A model generated the notes under the pieces. The model searched no databases and was not told the DNA's origin. It was given only the letters and a program-made list of their open reading frames with translations. Positions 15,099 to 23,221 of a stretch of 64,000 nt of DNA are shown here, one piece after another. A program made the translations under genes and the position numbers. The stretch lies in contig NZ_CAXUNP010000020.1 in assembly GCF_964252635.1 (NCBI RefSeq), positions 5,494-69,493 on the forward strand, in the 5' to 3' direction. The stretch comes from Jatrophihabitans sp964252635. Lineage in GTDB: Bacteria; Actinomycetota; Actinomycetes; Mycobacteriales; Jatrophihabitantaceae. The first letter of the stretch is position 1. Every line of letters begins with the position of its first letter.

Positions 15099-17162
15099 AT
15101 GACGGCCGCGCCGCGCCGCGAACGTCGCGAGAACGCCCTGCTCGTCCTGGCGCGCATCCCGATCGTGCGCCGCATGTGGGCGGCCATCACGTTCTCCAGC
15201 CTCGGCGACTGGCTGGGCCTGCTCGCCAACACCGCGCTGGCCCAGCAGCTGACCCAGGACAGCTCGAAGGCCACGCAGGGCGTCGCGTTCGCGGGCGTCT
15301 TCCTCGTCCGGCTGGCGCCCGACCTGTTCTTCGGTGCGTTCGCCGCGGCCATCGCCGACAAGATGGACCGCCGCAAGACGGTGATCATCGCCGACGTCAC
15401 GGCCGGCGTGCTCTACGCGAGCATTGCCATCGGCTACAACCTCCTGTGGCTCTACATCGCGCAGTTCGTCATCGAGGCGGCCGGGCTGTTCAGCCAACCG
15501 GCCAAGCAGGTCATCCAGGTCTCGATCGTGCCCAAGAAGCTGCTGGCCACGGCGAACCAGATCTCGCTGTTCTCCGTCTACGGCACGGTGCCGATCGCCG
15601 CCGGGCTCTTCGCGCTGCTCTCGGCCGGCGACCGGCTGATCTCCGGACAGAACGCCGACATCGGCAACGACGTCAACTACGCGATCGTCATCGCGCTTGC
15701 CATCAACGCGGTCAGCTTCTTCGTCAGCTCGGCCACGGTGTTCTTCAGCCGTCGCGACATCCACGTCGTGCCCGCCGAGCGCGAGCAGCAACAGAGCATC
15801 CTCAGTCTGTTGCGCGAGGGCGTCGCCTACGTGGCCGGCGACTCGTTGATCCGCGGGCTCTACATCGGCATCATCGGCGCGTTCGCGGCCGGTGGGTTGA
15901 CGATCGGCGTGGCGCGGCTCTGGGTCGAGACGCTGGACGCGGGCACAGCCGGTTTCGCGATCATGTTCGGCACGCTGTTCACGGGCCTGGCTATCGGCAT
16001 GCTGCTCGGGCCGCGTGTCCTGCCCAGCTATCCGCGCAGCCGGGTGGTCGGCATGGCCATCGGAGGCGCGGGGGTCACGCTGCTCGTCATGTCGCTCATC
16101 CGCGACTTCATCCTCGCCGACGTGCTGGCCGCGTTGGTCGGACTGTGCGCGGGAGTCGCCTGGATCGTGGGCTACACCTTGATCGGCCTGGAGGTCGAGG
16201 ACCGGCTTCGCGGACGGATCTTCGCCTTCGTGCTGTCCTCCGTCCGACTCATGTTGCTGCTCAGCATCGCCGTCGGGCCGGTCGTGGCCGGTTCCATCGG
16301 CTCGCACACCCTGAAGGTCGGTGACGACGCCCGGCTGACCTTCTCCGGCCCCGGGCTCACCTTGCTGCTGGGCGGCCTCGTGGCTCTGGGAGTCAGCCTC
16401 TACACGACCTCGCGAGCCGGTGGCCGGCCCGGCGGGTTCCGGGAGCTCATCCGCCGGCGCATCGTCGGCGCCGGCATGCGCCATCCCGACCACACCGGAC
16501 TGTTCGTCACCGTCGACGGGCTGGACGCCGACGCCACCGCCGCGTACGCCGAGCTGGTGGCGCAGGCCATCCGTACCGACGGGTATGTCGTGGTCTCGAC
16601 CGCCGAACCCACCCGGACGGCGACCGGTCGGCGCGTGTCCGAGCTGTTGCTAGCGTCGGCGCACACGGACGACGGCGCCGGTGTCGAGGCCGAGACCGCG
16701 GCGCTGCTGTCGGCCGCCGATCGTGCCGAGCACGTCGCGGCCGTCATCCGGCCCGCACTGGTCCGCGGCGAGATCGTGGTCTGCGACCACTTCACGCTCA
16801 CCAGCCTGGCGCTGCACGGAGGAGGTCGCGGGGCCGACGTCGAGCGGATCCGCAGCGTCAACGCCTGGAGCACCGGTGACCTGAAGCCCGACCTCGTCGT
16901 CGTGGTCGACAGCGGTGACGGGGTGGACGGATCGGTCGGCGCGGCGCTCACCGGGGCGGTCGACGACCTGGACGCCGAGGCCGCCCGCCGGACCCTGCTC
17001 GACGAGGCGACTGCCGACCCGGCTCGCTACCTCGTCTGCCCCGCCGACCATTCCGGCGGACTTCCCGACGCCGTGGTGACGCGGCTCAACCGGTTGCTGC
17101 GCTCCCGGGCCTCCCTGGTCGCGCGGACCCCGTCCGCGCCTGCCGACTCGGCCGTCGGATGA
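15099..17162 (+). CDS. MFS transporter fused to a degenerate thymidylate-kinase-like domain
   Basis: A 687-residue protein. Residues 1-440 are an MFS permease with about 10-12 membrane helices, including the cytoplasmic loop ADKMDRRKTVI typical of motif A. Residues about 467-660 align with thymidylate kinase: GLFVTVDGLDADATA takes the place of the P-loop, then ALLSAADRAEHVAAVIRPAL and GEIVVCDHFTLTSLALHG match the kinase's ADRAQHV and DRY regions. The P-loop GxxGxGKST is lost (no Gly-Lys-Ser) and DRY has become DHF, so kinase activity is not expected. The true tmk overlaps the last four bases (ATGA). Transport substrate unknown. Confidence 0.88.
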   Translation: MTAAPRRERRENALLVLARIPIVRRMWAAITFSSLGDWLGLLANTALAQQLTQDSSKATQGVAFAGVFLVRLAPDLFFGAFAAAIADKMDRRKTVIIADVTAGVLYASIAIGYNLLWLYIAQFVIEAAGLFSQPAKQVIQVSIVPKKLLATANQISLFSVYGTVPIAAGLFALLSAGDRLISGQNADIGNDVNYAIVIALAINAVSFFVSSATVFFSRRDIHVVPAEREQQQSILSLLREGVAYVAGDSLIRGLYIGIIGAFAAGGLTIGVARLWVETLDAGTAGFAIMFGTLFTGLAIGMLLGPRVLPSYPRSRVVGMAIGGAGVTLLVMSLIRDFILADVLAALVGLCAGVAWIVGYTLIGLEVEDRLRGRIFAFVLSSVRLMLLLSIAVGPVVAGSIGSHTLKVGDDARLTFSGPGLTLLLGGLVALGVSLYTTSRAGGRPGGFRELIRRRIVGAGMRHPDHTGLFVTVDGLDADATAAYAELVAQAIRTDGYVVVSTAEPTRTATGRRVSELLLASAHTDDGAGVEAETAALLSAADRAEHVAAVIRPALVRGEIVVCDHFTLTSLALHGGGRGADVERIRSVNAWSTGDLKPDLVVVVDSGDGVDGSVGAALTGAVDDLDAEAARRTLLDEATADPARYLVCPADHSGGLPDAVVTRLNRLLRSRASLVARTPSAPADSAVG

Positions 17163-17779
17163 CCGGCGCCGGACTCTTCGTCGCCTTCGAAGGCGGGGAA
17201 GGGACGGGCAAGTCGACCCAGATCGCGCTCGCCGCGGCCTGGGCGCGCGAGCAGGGTCGGACGGTCGTCGAGACGCGCGAGCCGGGCGGCACCGCGCTCG
17301 GCGTCGAGCTGCGCGGGCTGGTCCTCGACCCCGACGGCCGCGTCACGCCGCGCGCAGAGGCTCTGCTCTACGCCGCCGACCGCGCGCAGCACGTCGACAC
17401 CGTCATCGTCCCCGCGCTCGAACGTGGCGAGCTGGTGCTCACCGACCGCTACGTCGACTCGACGCTCGCCTACCAGGGCGCCGGGCGCGGCCTGGGCGAC
17501 GACGCCCGCGTGCTCACGCGATGGGCCACCGCCGGCCTCGTCCCGGACCTGACCGTGCTGCTCGACCTCCCGCCCGCGGTGGGACTTGCCCGCGCCGGGC
17601 GGCGGGCCCGCCTCGACCGGCTCGAGTCCGCGTCCGCCGACTTCCACGCCGCGGTCCGCGAGCGCTTCCTGGAGCTGGCTGCCGCCGAGCCCGCCCGGTA
17701 CCTCGTGCTCGACGCCCAGCGCCCCGAGGCGGAGCTCGCCGTCGACATCCACGCCGCGCTGGCCGCGTTGCTCGCGTGA
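17159..17779 (+). CDS. tmk: Thymidylate kinase
   Basis: A 206-residue dTMP kinase converting dTMP to dTDP with ATP, essential for DNA synthesis. It has an intact P-loop FEGGEGTGKST (10-20), the TREPGGT motif, AADRAQHV and the DRYVDSTLAYQG substrate motif, and a LID region around RAGRRARLDRLE. Length is normal for the family. It overlaps the fused transporter by four bases and is therefore coupled to it. holB, its usual downstream partner, is separated by a MarR gene. An inverted repeat follows directly. Confidence 0.96.
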   Translation: MTGAGLFVAFEGGEGTGKSTQIALAAAWAREQGRTVVETREPGGTALGVELRGLVLDPDGRVTPRAEALLYAADRAQHVDTVIVPALERGELVLTDRYVDSTLAYQGAGRGLGDDARVLTRWATAGLVPDLTVLLDLPPAVGLARAGRRARLDRLESASADFHAAVRERFLELAAAEPARYLVLDAQRPEAELAVDIHAALAALLA

Positions 17780-17780
17780 C

Positions 17781-17852
17781 CGACCACCCGAAGTTGTCCG
17801 CCCTGCGACAACCCAGGACGACGTGGGGCGCGGACAACTCCGGGTAGGTCGG
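17781..17852. repeat. Inverted-repeat element downstream of tmk
   Basis: Left arm 17781-17801 and right arm 17830-17852 pair over about 20 bp (core AGTTGTCCGC with GCGGACAACT) with one mismatch and one bulged base, around a centre of about 28 bases. It starts two bases after the tmk stop and may terminate tmk. Its overall design (long arms, about 70 bases) resembles the elements flanking the two DUF559-like genes, though its sequence differs. Confidence 0.75.
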
Positions 17853-17894
17853 CGTCGATATCTCGGCGTCGAGAGATGTGGCACAGTTGACGGC

Positions 17895-18464
17895 GTGACA
17901 GCTCGCCGCACGGGAGAGCCGGCCGACGGCGGGCAGCCCGACGGCGCGCAGCTCGACGAGGTCGACGAGATCGTCGCGGCCTGGCACCGCGAGCGTCCCG
18001 ACCTGGACGTCGAGCCGCTGCAGGTGCTCTCGCGTCTCGACCGGTTGGCGGGTGCCCTGGGCGAACGTCGCGCGGCGATCTTCGCCGAGCACGGCCTGCG
18101 GCGCCACGAGTTCGACGTGCTCGTCGCGCTGCGCCGCTCCGGTGGGCGCTTCCAGCTGACGGCCGGCGAGCTGGCCCTGCGCACCTACGTCACGTCGGGC
18201 ACCATGACCAGCCGGCTCGACGGGCTGACGGCGCGCGGCCTGGTCATGCGCACCCCCGACTCGCTCGACGGGCGGCTCGTGCGGGTCGCGCTCACCCCGG
18301 ACGGACGGGAGATCGTGGACGGGGCGTTCGAGGCGCTCCTCGCCGCCGAGCGTGAGCTGCTGCGTCCGCTGCCGCCCGAGACCCTGGGCCCGCTGTCCGA
18401 GGCGTTGCGGGCCCTGCTCGCGAGCGCCACGTCGTCGCACCCGTCCGGCACACTGGAGCCGTGA
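17895..18464 (+). CDS. MarR-family transcriptional regulator
   Basis: A 189-residue regulator with a winged helix-turn-helix. EFDVLVALRRSG, LTAGELALRTYVTSGTMTSRLDGL (recognition helix) and GLVMRTPDSLDGRLVRVALT with the DxR wing motif are typical MarR features. An N-terminal stretch of about 30 acidic residues is longer than usual. The GTG at 17895 is preceded by an imperfect dyad (ATCTCG ... CGAGAGAT, 17860-17877) that could be an autoregulatory operator. It lies between tmk and holB, which are usually adjacent. Ligand and targets unknown. Confidence 0.88.
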   Translation: MTARRTGEPADGGQPDGAQLDEVDEIVAAWHRERPDLDVEPLQVLSRLDRLAGALGERRAAIFAEHGLRRHEFDVLVALRRSGGRFQLTAGELALRTYVTSGTMTSRLDGLTARGLVMRTPDSLDGRLVRVALTPDGREIVDGAFEALLAAERELLRPLPPETLGPLSEALRALLASATSSHPSGTLEP

Positions 18465-18504
18465 CCGACCGAAGCACCCTGACCGACCTACCGACCGTGG
18501 GCCG

Positions 18505-19692
18505 ATGAGCGTCTGGGACGAGCTGATCGGGCAGACCGCCGCGGTCGACACCCTGCGGGCGGCTGCCGAGGCCGCACGGGCCATCTCCGAGGACCGGCCG
18601 GTCGCGCCGGGCCGGATGACCCACGCGTGGCTGTTCGTCGGGCCGGCCGGGTCCGGTCGCTCGGTGGCGGCACGCGCGTTCGCGGCGGCGCTGCAGTGCG
18701 AGCGCGACGAGGTCGGTTGCGGCGAGTGCGCCCAGTGCCGCACGGTCGCGTCCCGTACCCACCCCGACGTGCACCTCGTCGTACCCGAGGGGCTGTCGAT
18801 CGGGGTCAGCGAGATGCGGTTGGTCGTGGGGCGGGCCGCGCGGCGACCGTCGCTCGGCCGGTGGCAGATGGTGCTCATCGAGGACGCCGACCGCCTCACC
18901 GAGCAGGCGTCGAACGCGCTGTTGAAGGCCATCGAGGAGCCGCCGCCGCGCACGGTCATCCTGCTGTGTGCGCCGTCCCTGCACCCGGACGACGTCATGG
19001 TGACGGTGCGCTCCCGGTGCCGGCTGGTGTCGCTGCGCACGCCGCCGGCCGACGCGGTGGCCGGCGTATTGCGCGCCGACGGGTACGACGCCGGCACCGC
19101 GGCCTGGGCGGCCGCGGCCGGGCAGGGGCACGTCGGCCGGTCACGCCGCCTGGCCCGAGACGCCGAGGCCCGTGACCACCGCACGGCGGTGCTCGCGATC
19201 CCGGCGTCGTTGACGTCGCTGCGGGCCTGTCTCGAGGCCGCCGATCACCTCGTGGGCGCGGCCGAGGCCGAGGCCGCCGCGCTCTCGGCCGACCTCGACG
19301 CCGGCGAGACCGAGTCGTTGCAGGTCGCCCTCGGTGCCGGCGCCACCGGCAGGGGCACCGCCACCGCGGTCCGCGGGTCAGCCGGGGTGCTGAAGGAGCT
19401 GGAGAAGCGGCAGAAGTCGCGCCAGACCCGCACCCAGCGCGACGCGCTCGACCGTGCGCTCGTGGACCTCGCCGCGTTCTACCGCGACGTCCTGCTGCAC
19501 CACGCGCGCTCGCCGGTCGCGCCGGCCCACCCCGACTTCGCCGACGACGTGGTCGCCGTGGCGCTGCGCCTCGACCCGCCGGGGGCCCTGCGTTGCCTCG
19601 ACGCGATCCTCGGTTGCCGTGAGGCGCTGGACCTCAACGTCAAGCCGCGGATCGCGGTCGAGGCCATGACCGCCGCCCTGCGGCTGCCCTGA
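18505..19692 (+). CDS. holB: DNA polymerase III subunit delta'
   Basis: A 395-residue clamp-loader subunit. The N-terminus VWDELIGQTAAVDTLRAAA is typical. The nucleotide loop reads GPAGSGRS, with Arg replacing the Walker lysine, consistent with delta' not hydrolysing ATP. A zinc-binding cluster of cysteines follows (CERDEVGCGECAQC), then LLKAIEEPP and the SRC motif (RSRCRLV). The C-terminal third is helical. With tau/gamma and delta it loads the beta clamp. The ATG at 18505 begins 40 bases after the MarR stop. Confidence 0.95.
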   Translation: MSVWDELIGQTAAVDTLRAAAEAARAISEDRPVAPGRMTHAWLFVGPAGSGRSVAARAFAAALQCERDEVGCGECAQCRTVASRTHPDVHLVVPEGLSIGVSEMRLVVGRAARRPSLGRWQMVLIEDADRLTEQASNALLKAIEEPPPRTVILLCAPSLHPDDVMVTVRSRCRLVSLRTPPADAVAGVLRADGYDAGTAAWAAAAGQGHVGRSRRLARDAEARDHRTAVLAIPASLTSLRACLEAADHLVGAAEAEAAALSADLDAGETESLQVALGAGATGRGTATAVRGSAGVLKELEKRQKSRQTRTQRDALDRALVDLAAFYRDVLLHHARSPVAPAHPDFADDVVAVALRLDPPGALRCLDAILGCREALDLNVKPRIAVEAMTAALRLP

Positions 19693-19752
19693 CTCGTCGC
19701 ACGTGCCCTCGCGCCGTGCCTACCTCGGCTCGCGCGCGACTGACCGGCCGTT

Positions 19753-21309
19753 TCAGTCGTGGTACGGAGCGGCCCCGATCGGCGTGCCGGCCGCGGACAG
19801 CTCTAGCGTCTCGCCGCCGCGCACGTACAGCGTGTGGTTGGACGGCCGGTACACCGCGAGGTCGGCCTTGCCGTCGCCGTTGAAGTCGCCGGTCACCGGG
19901 ATGTCGCCGGCCAGGCCCCAATGCACCGGGTCGTGGCCGCGGACGTAGAACTCGCGCGTAGACGGCCGGTAGACCGCGATGTCGGTGGTGCCGTTTCCGT
20001 CGTAGTCGGCGGGTGCCGGGATGTCCCCGCGCCGTCCGTAGGTGATCGTGGTGCCGCCGCGGACGTGCCACGTGCCGTCGGAGGGCCGGTAGACGGCGAC
20101 GCCGTCCGCGGTCGAGCTCGTCCACCGCCCGGGCACCGGGACGTCTCCGCTGCGGCCGTACTGGGTGGAGGATTCGATGCCGCCCGCGGGCTTGGCGAAA
20201 TACCAGACCCCGGTCGACGGGCGGTAGATCGCGATCTGCGTGGCCGAGGCGAGGCCTTTGTACTGCGCCTGGACCGGTTGATCGGTGGGCCGCCCGAAGG
20301 TCATGGTCGAGGTGGGCACCCCTGTGGGACCGCCGAAGTACCACACCCCGCTCGACGGACGGAAGTACCCGATGTGGGCGAACCCGTCGCCGGTGGTGTT
20401 CACGGCCGGGATGTCGCCGCTGCGTCCGAAGTCGAATGTGGTCGGGTAGCCGTCGTCGATCGTCCAGCGCCCGGAGGAGAAGACGGCCGGCGTGCTCTGG
20501 TGCAGGAACTGGAAGTCGTGCTGCGAGCGCAGCTGCGCCGTGGTCGTCAGCTGCAGGTCTGAGCCGTAGTAGAGCTGCAGGATGACGTTGTACTTGTTCC
20601 CCGTGTTGCCAGTGGCGCTGGTATCGGTGTCGACGCAGTTCTGGCTGCCGTACTGGCTCAGGACCTGATCGTTCGCCCCGGCGCCGCACGCCTCGGCGGT
20701 GTTGCCCGTGAGAGTTCGCTGGTACGAGGCCTGGAAGACGTCACCGTTCTTGCGCGCCACGACCGGCCAGGTCTGATCGATGATGGTGTTGGTGCGCGTG
20801 GTGGACGAGCCGGCCCGGTAGACCTGGAAGAGCTGGTCGTCGGTGACATCGAAGCACTGCTTGGGATCGCTGTGGAGATACCCACCGAAGTGATCCACCC
20901 AGTACCAGGCGTACGACTTGACCGCGACTGCTCCCGCCCTGACGGCGTCGCCGTCCCACGAGGCTGCCCACTCGTTCGGCAGGACGTTCTGAACGTAGGT
21001 CTTGAAGTCGACCGTCTCGATCGCGTAGCTGCGAGCCTTGGTCTTTGGGTCGACCGATTGGACCAAGACCCTGATTGAGGTCGGCGGTGTGCTCTGGGAT
21101 GAGTATCCGGTGCACGAGGGGTCGGCGGACTGATCTTTGACGATGGTGCACACGCCGTCGTCCAGACAGGTCGGCTGGCTGTCGACGTCCGCCCGTAGAC
21201 CGAGGGGCACGGGCCTCGGTGCAGGCGTGGTCCCCTGTGCCCCCGGCGCGGTTGCCAGAGTGGTCAGCGTGAATGCGGCCAGCACGACGGCCAGCAACTT
21301 CTTCGTCAC
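19753..21309 (-). CDS. Secreted SpoIID/LytB-domain protein with propeller-like repeats
   Basis: A 518-residue exported protein. The GTG at 21309 follows GAGAGGA by 7 bases and gives a signal peptide (VTKKLLAVVLAAFTLTTLATA). Residues about 80-215 form a SpoIID/LytB domain (DFKTYVQNVLPNEWAASW, AGAVAVKSYAWYW). SpoIID enzymes are lytic transglycosylases acting on denuded glycan strands. From about 285 to the end there are six or seven repeats of about 40 residues built on GDFNGDGKADLAVYRPSN and FGRSGDIP, an FG-GAP/VCBS-like beta-propeller. It sits between holB and ricT, on the opposite strand to both, interrupting a common gene pair. Confidence 0.88.
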   Translation of the reverse strand: MTKKLLAVVLAAFTLTTLATAPGAQGTTPAPRPVPLGLRADVDSQPTCLDDGVCTIVKDQSADPSCTGYSSQSTPPTSIRVLVQSVDPKTKARSYAIETVDFKTYVQNVLPNEWAASWDGDAVRAGAVAVKSYAWYWVDHFGGYLHSDPKQCFDVTDDQLFQVYRAGSSTTRTNTIIDQTWPVVARKNGDVFQASYQRTLTGNTAEACGAGANDQVLSQYGSQNCVDTDTSATGNTGNKYNVILQLYYGSDLQLTTTAQLRSQHDFQFLHQSTPAVFSSGRWTIDDGYPTTFDFGRSGDIPAVNTTGDGFAHIGYFRPSSGVWYFGGPTGVPTSTMTFGRPTDQPVQAQYKGLASATQIAIYRPSTGVWYFAKPAGGIESSTQYGRSGDVPVPGRWTSSTADGVAVYRPSDGTWHVRGGTTITYGRRGDIPAPADYDGNGTTDIAVYRPSTREFYVRGHDPVHWGLAGDIPVTGDFNGDGKADLAVYRPSNHTLYVRGGETLELSAAGTPIGAAPYHD

Positions 21310-21404
21310 GTTCGTCCTCTCTTCGGCGCAGAACGTAGCGCCTGCCAACGACAGGACGCGGCAGACCCTCAGCCGGTTGCCTGGAGGGCGTCTAGGGTGT
21401 CGGC

Positions 21405-22220
21405 GTGGTGATGATGTGCGCGGTGACCTTCCAGCCGCAGGGTCGCCTGTACTACGCCGACCCGGGCGAGCTGCGCCCGGCGGTGGGCGACCACGTTCTG
21501 TACCCGACGGCCGAGGGCGACGAGGTCGCGCAGGTCACCTGGGCCCCCGAGTGGGTCGACGACGACATCGGCGGCCTGCCCACCCTGTCCGGCCTGGCGG
21601 GTGCCGACGACGTGGCCGCCGCGACTGCCTCGCGCAAGCACCGCGCCGCGGCACGGGTCGCCGCGCGCAAGCTCATCCGCGAGCACGACCTGCCGATGAA
21701 GATCGCCGGGATCGACCACCAGCCGGCCACCGGGCACACCACGCTGTACTTCACCGCTCCGCACCGCGTCGACTTCCGCGGCCTGGTCCGTGACCTCGCC
21801 GCCACCCTCAAGGGTCGGGTCGAGTTGCGCCAGCTCGGCGCGCGCGACGAGGCCCGGCTCACCGGCGGGCTCGGCTCGTGCGGGCGCGAGCTGTGCTGCT
21901 CGACGTTCCTCGTCGACTTCGAACCGGTTAGCGTGCGGATGGCCCGCGACCAGGACCTGCCGGTCAACCCGATGCGCATCTCCGGCGCCTGCGGCAAGTT
22001 GATGTGCTGCCTGAAGTACGAGCACCCGCTGTACCAGGACTTCGCCGAGAAGGCGCCCGCGATGGGCAGCGACGTCGACACCGACGAGGGGCCGGGCACG
22101 GTCGTCGGCCACAACGTGCCGGGCGAGCAGGTCGTCGTCCGGATGGCCGCGGACGGGCGCAAGACGGCGTGCGCGCTCGCCTCGGTGTGCGGCAGTCGCA
22201 AGGCCTACGAGTCGCGGTAG
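21405..22220 (+). CDS. ricT: PSP1-domain protein RicT/YaaT
   Basis: A 271-residue PSP1 C-terminal domain protein. The cysteine motifs CGRELCCSTF and CGKLMCCLKYEH are diagnostic for RicT (YaaT). In Bacillus RicT joins RicA and RicF in an Fe-S complex promoting RNase Y-dependent mRNA maturation; actinobacteria have RicT without the partners, so its role here is unclear. Several start codons are possible (GTG 21405, GTG 21408, ATG 21411, ATG 21414). It is a usual downstream neighbour of holB, here displaced by the SpoIID gene. A hairpin follows at 22327. Confidence 0.9.
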   Translation: MVMMCAVTFQPQGRLYYADPGELRPAVGDHVLYPTAEGDEVAQVTWAPEWVDDDIGGLPTLSGLAGADDVAAATASRKHRAAARVAARKLIREHDLPMKIAGIDHQPATGHTTLYFTAPHRVDFRGLVRDLAATLKGRVELRQLGARDEARLTGGLGSCGRELCCSTFLVDFEPVSVRMARDQDLPVNPMRISGACGKLMCCLKYEHPLYQDFAEKAPAMGSDVDTDEGPGTVVGHNVPGEQVVVRMAADGRKTACALASVCGSRKAYESR

Positions 22221-22274
22221 CCGGCTGACACGAACGGCCGCCAGCCGAAGGCCGACGTACCTGGGTGGTCCGGT

Positions 22275-22316
22275 TGTGTCTCGCGGTGATACGGCGTCGT
22301 ATCACGGTGTGACACA
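22275..22316. promoter_or_regulatory. Nested symmetrical inverted repeat between ricT and tRNA-Thr
   Basis: Inner arms GTGATACG (22286-22293) and CGTATCAC (22298-22305) are perfect with a 4-base centre. Outer arms TGTGTC (22275-22280) and GACACA (22311-22316) are placed symmetrically, five bases outside on each side. It could be an operator for a tetrameric or dimeric repressor, or a cruciform-forming element. The only downstream gene is tRNA-Thr. Confidence 0.6.
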
Positions 22317-22326
22317 CCCTTCGGCA

Positions 22327-22358
22327 CGCGCACGCCACCCCAGTGGAGTGCGTGCGCG
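22327..22358 (+). terminator. GC-rich hairpin, probable ricT terminator
   Basis: Arms CGCGCACGC (22327-22335) and GCGTGCGCG (22350-22358) form a 9-bp stem; the interior CCAC/GTGG can add an inner stem. It lies 107 bases after the ricT stop and 78 before the tRNA. No U-tract. Confidence 0.55.
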
Positions 22359-22435
22359 CCGACCTGCCGCGAGGGGCGTCATCGACCGGCGGGCGACCGG
22401 CTAGACTTTCGCGGGTTGCGGCCATGCCGCGACGC

Positions 22436-22511
22436 GCCGCCTTAGCTCAGTCGGTAGAGCACCTCACTCGTAATGAGGTTGTCCGGGGTTCGATTCCCCG
22501 AGGCGGCTCCA
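22436..22511 (+). tRNA. tRNA-Thr (anticodon CGT)
   Basis: Acceptor stem GCCGCCT/AGGCGGC, D arm GCTC...GAGC, anticodon stem CCTCA/TGAGG with loop CTCGTAA (anticodon 22469-22471 CGT, reading ACG), and T arm CCGGGGTTCGATTCCCCG. The 3' CCA (22509-22511) is encoded. All stems are intact. Confidence 0.97.
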
Positions 22512-22525
22512 CGCCGTGATCGTCG

Positions 22526-23221
22526 CTACCGTCCGCCCGGGCCGACGTCCGCCCCGCGCAGGAAGCGCTCCTCGGTGCTGGTCAGCGACGGGGTGAAGAC
22601 CGTGGCCGTGTTCGGTTCCACGCTGATCAGCTGCCCGGGCTGCAGCCCGGCGACCACGTCCTGCGCCAGCCGGGGACGCAGGTTGAGCACCGACGGCGCC
22701 TGCTCGGGCCCGGTGATCAGGTACTGCGCCGACTGCCACCAGGCGCTGCCCTGCGGCATCTGGTTCGGAGCGTGCACCACCGCGCTCCAGGGCGAGCGCC
22801 CGAACCCCGGCGGCGGCGGCTGGTCGCTGTCCGCGATCAGCGCCCACGGTGCCGTCGAGCCGTCGGGCGGCCACTGCGACACCTGCGAGACGACCTCGAA
22901 CGTCGCACCCTGGACGCGCCCGAGCAGCTCGCGCCACCGGTCGGGCTCGCCGGTCAGGACGGTGAGCCCGCACGAGGCGTCGAGCAACCGCAGGGCCAGC
23001 ACCTGGGTGAGGTCGGCGAGGCCGACGATGCCGACCCGTGTCGGCTGGTTGGGCAGCAACAGCGGATGGTGCAGCCGCGAGCCGTCCGGGGTGACGCCCA
23101 GCTCGATCCCGTTGTCGCGTAACGACACGCGCAGCAGGGTGCCAGGGGCCCACCGGCGCGGTCGTGCCTCGACGAAGCGCGTGCCCGGCGCGCCGCCTCG
23201 TCCGTGCCGCGCGCCGCTCAT
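22526..23221 (-). CDS. ESX-locus protein of unknown function downstream of eccE
   Basis: A 231-residue soluble protein with no signal peptide or membrane helix. It starts MSGARHGRGGAPGTRFVEARPRR and contains a beta-rich stretch (LRVSLRDNGIELGVTPDG) followed by alternating hydrophobic segments (VGIVGLADLTQVLALRLL) suggestive of an alpha/beta fold. I do not recognise a family. Its ATG overlaps the eccE stop (ATGA), so it is co-translated with the EccE-like gene and is likely a cytoplasmic accessory of this secretion system. Confidence 0.75.
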   Translation of the reverse strand: MSGARHGRGGAPGTRFVEARPRRWAPGTLLRVSLRDNGIELGVTPDGSRLHHPLLLPNQPTRVGIVGLADLTQVLALRLLDASCGLTVLTGEPDRWRELLGRVQGATFEVVSQVSQWPPDGSTAPWALIADSDQPPPPGFGRSPWSAVVHAPNQMPQGSAWWQSAQYLITGPEQAPSVLNLRPRLAQDVVAGLQPGQLISVEPNTATVFTPSLTSTEERFLRGADVGPGGR

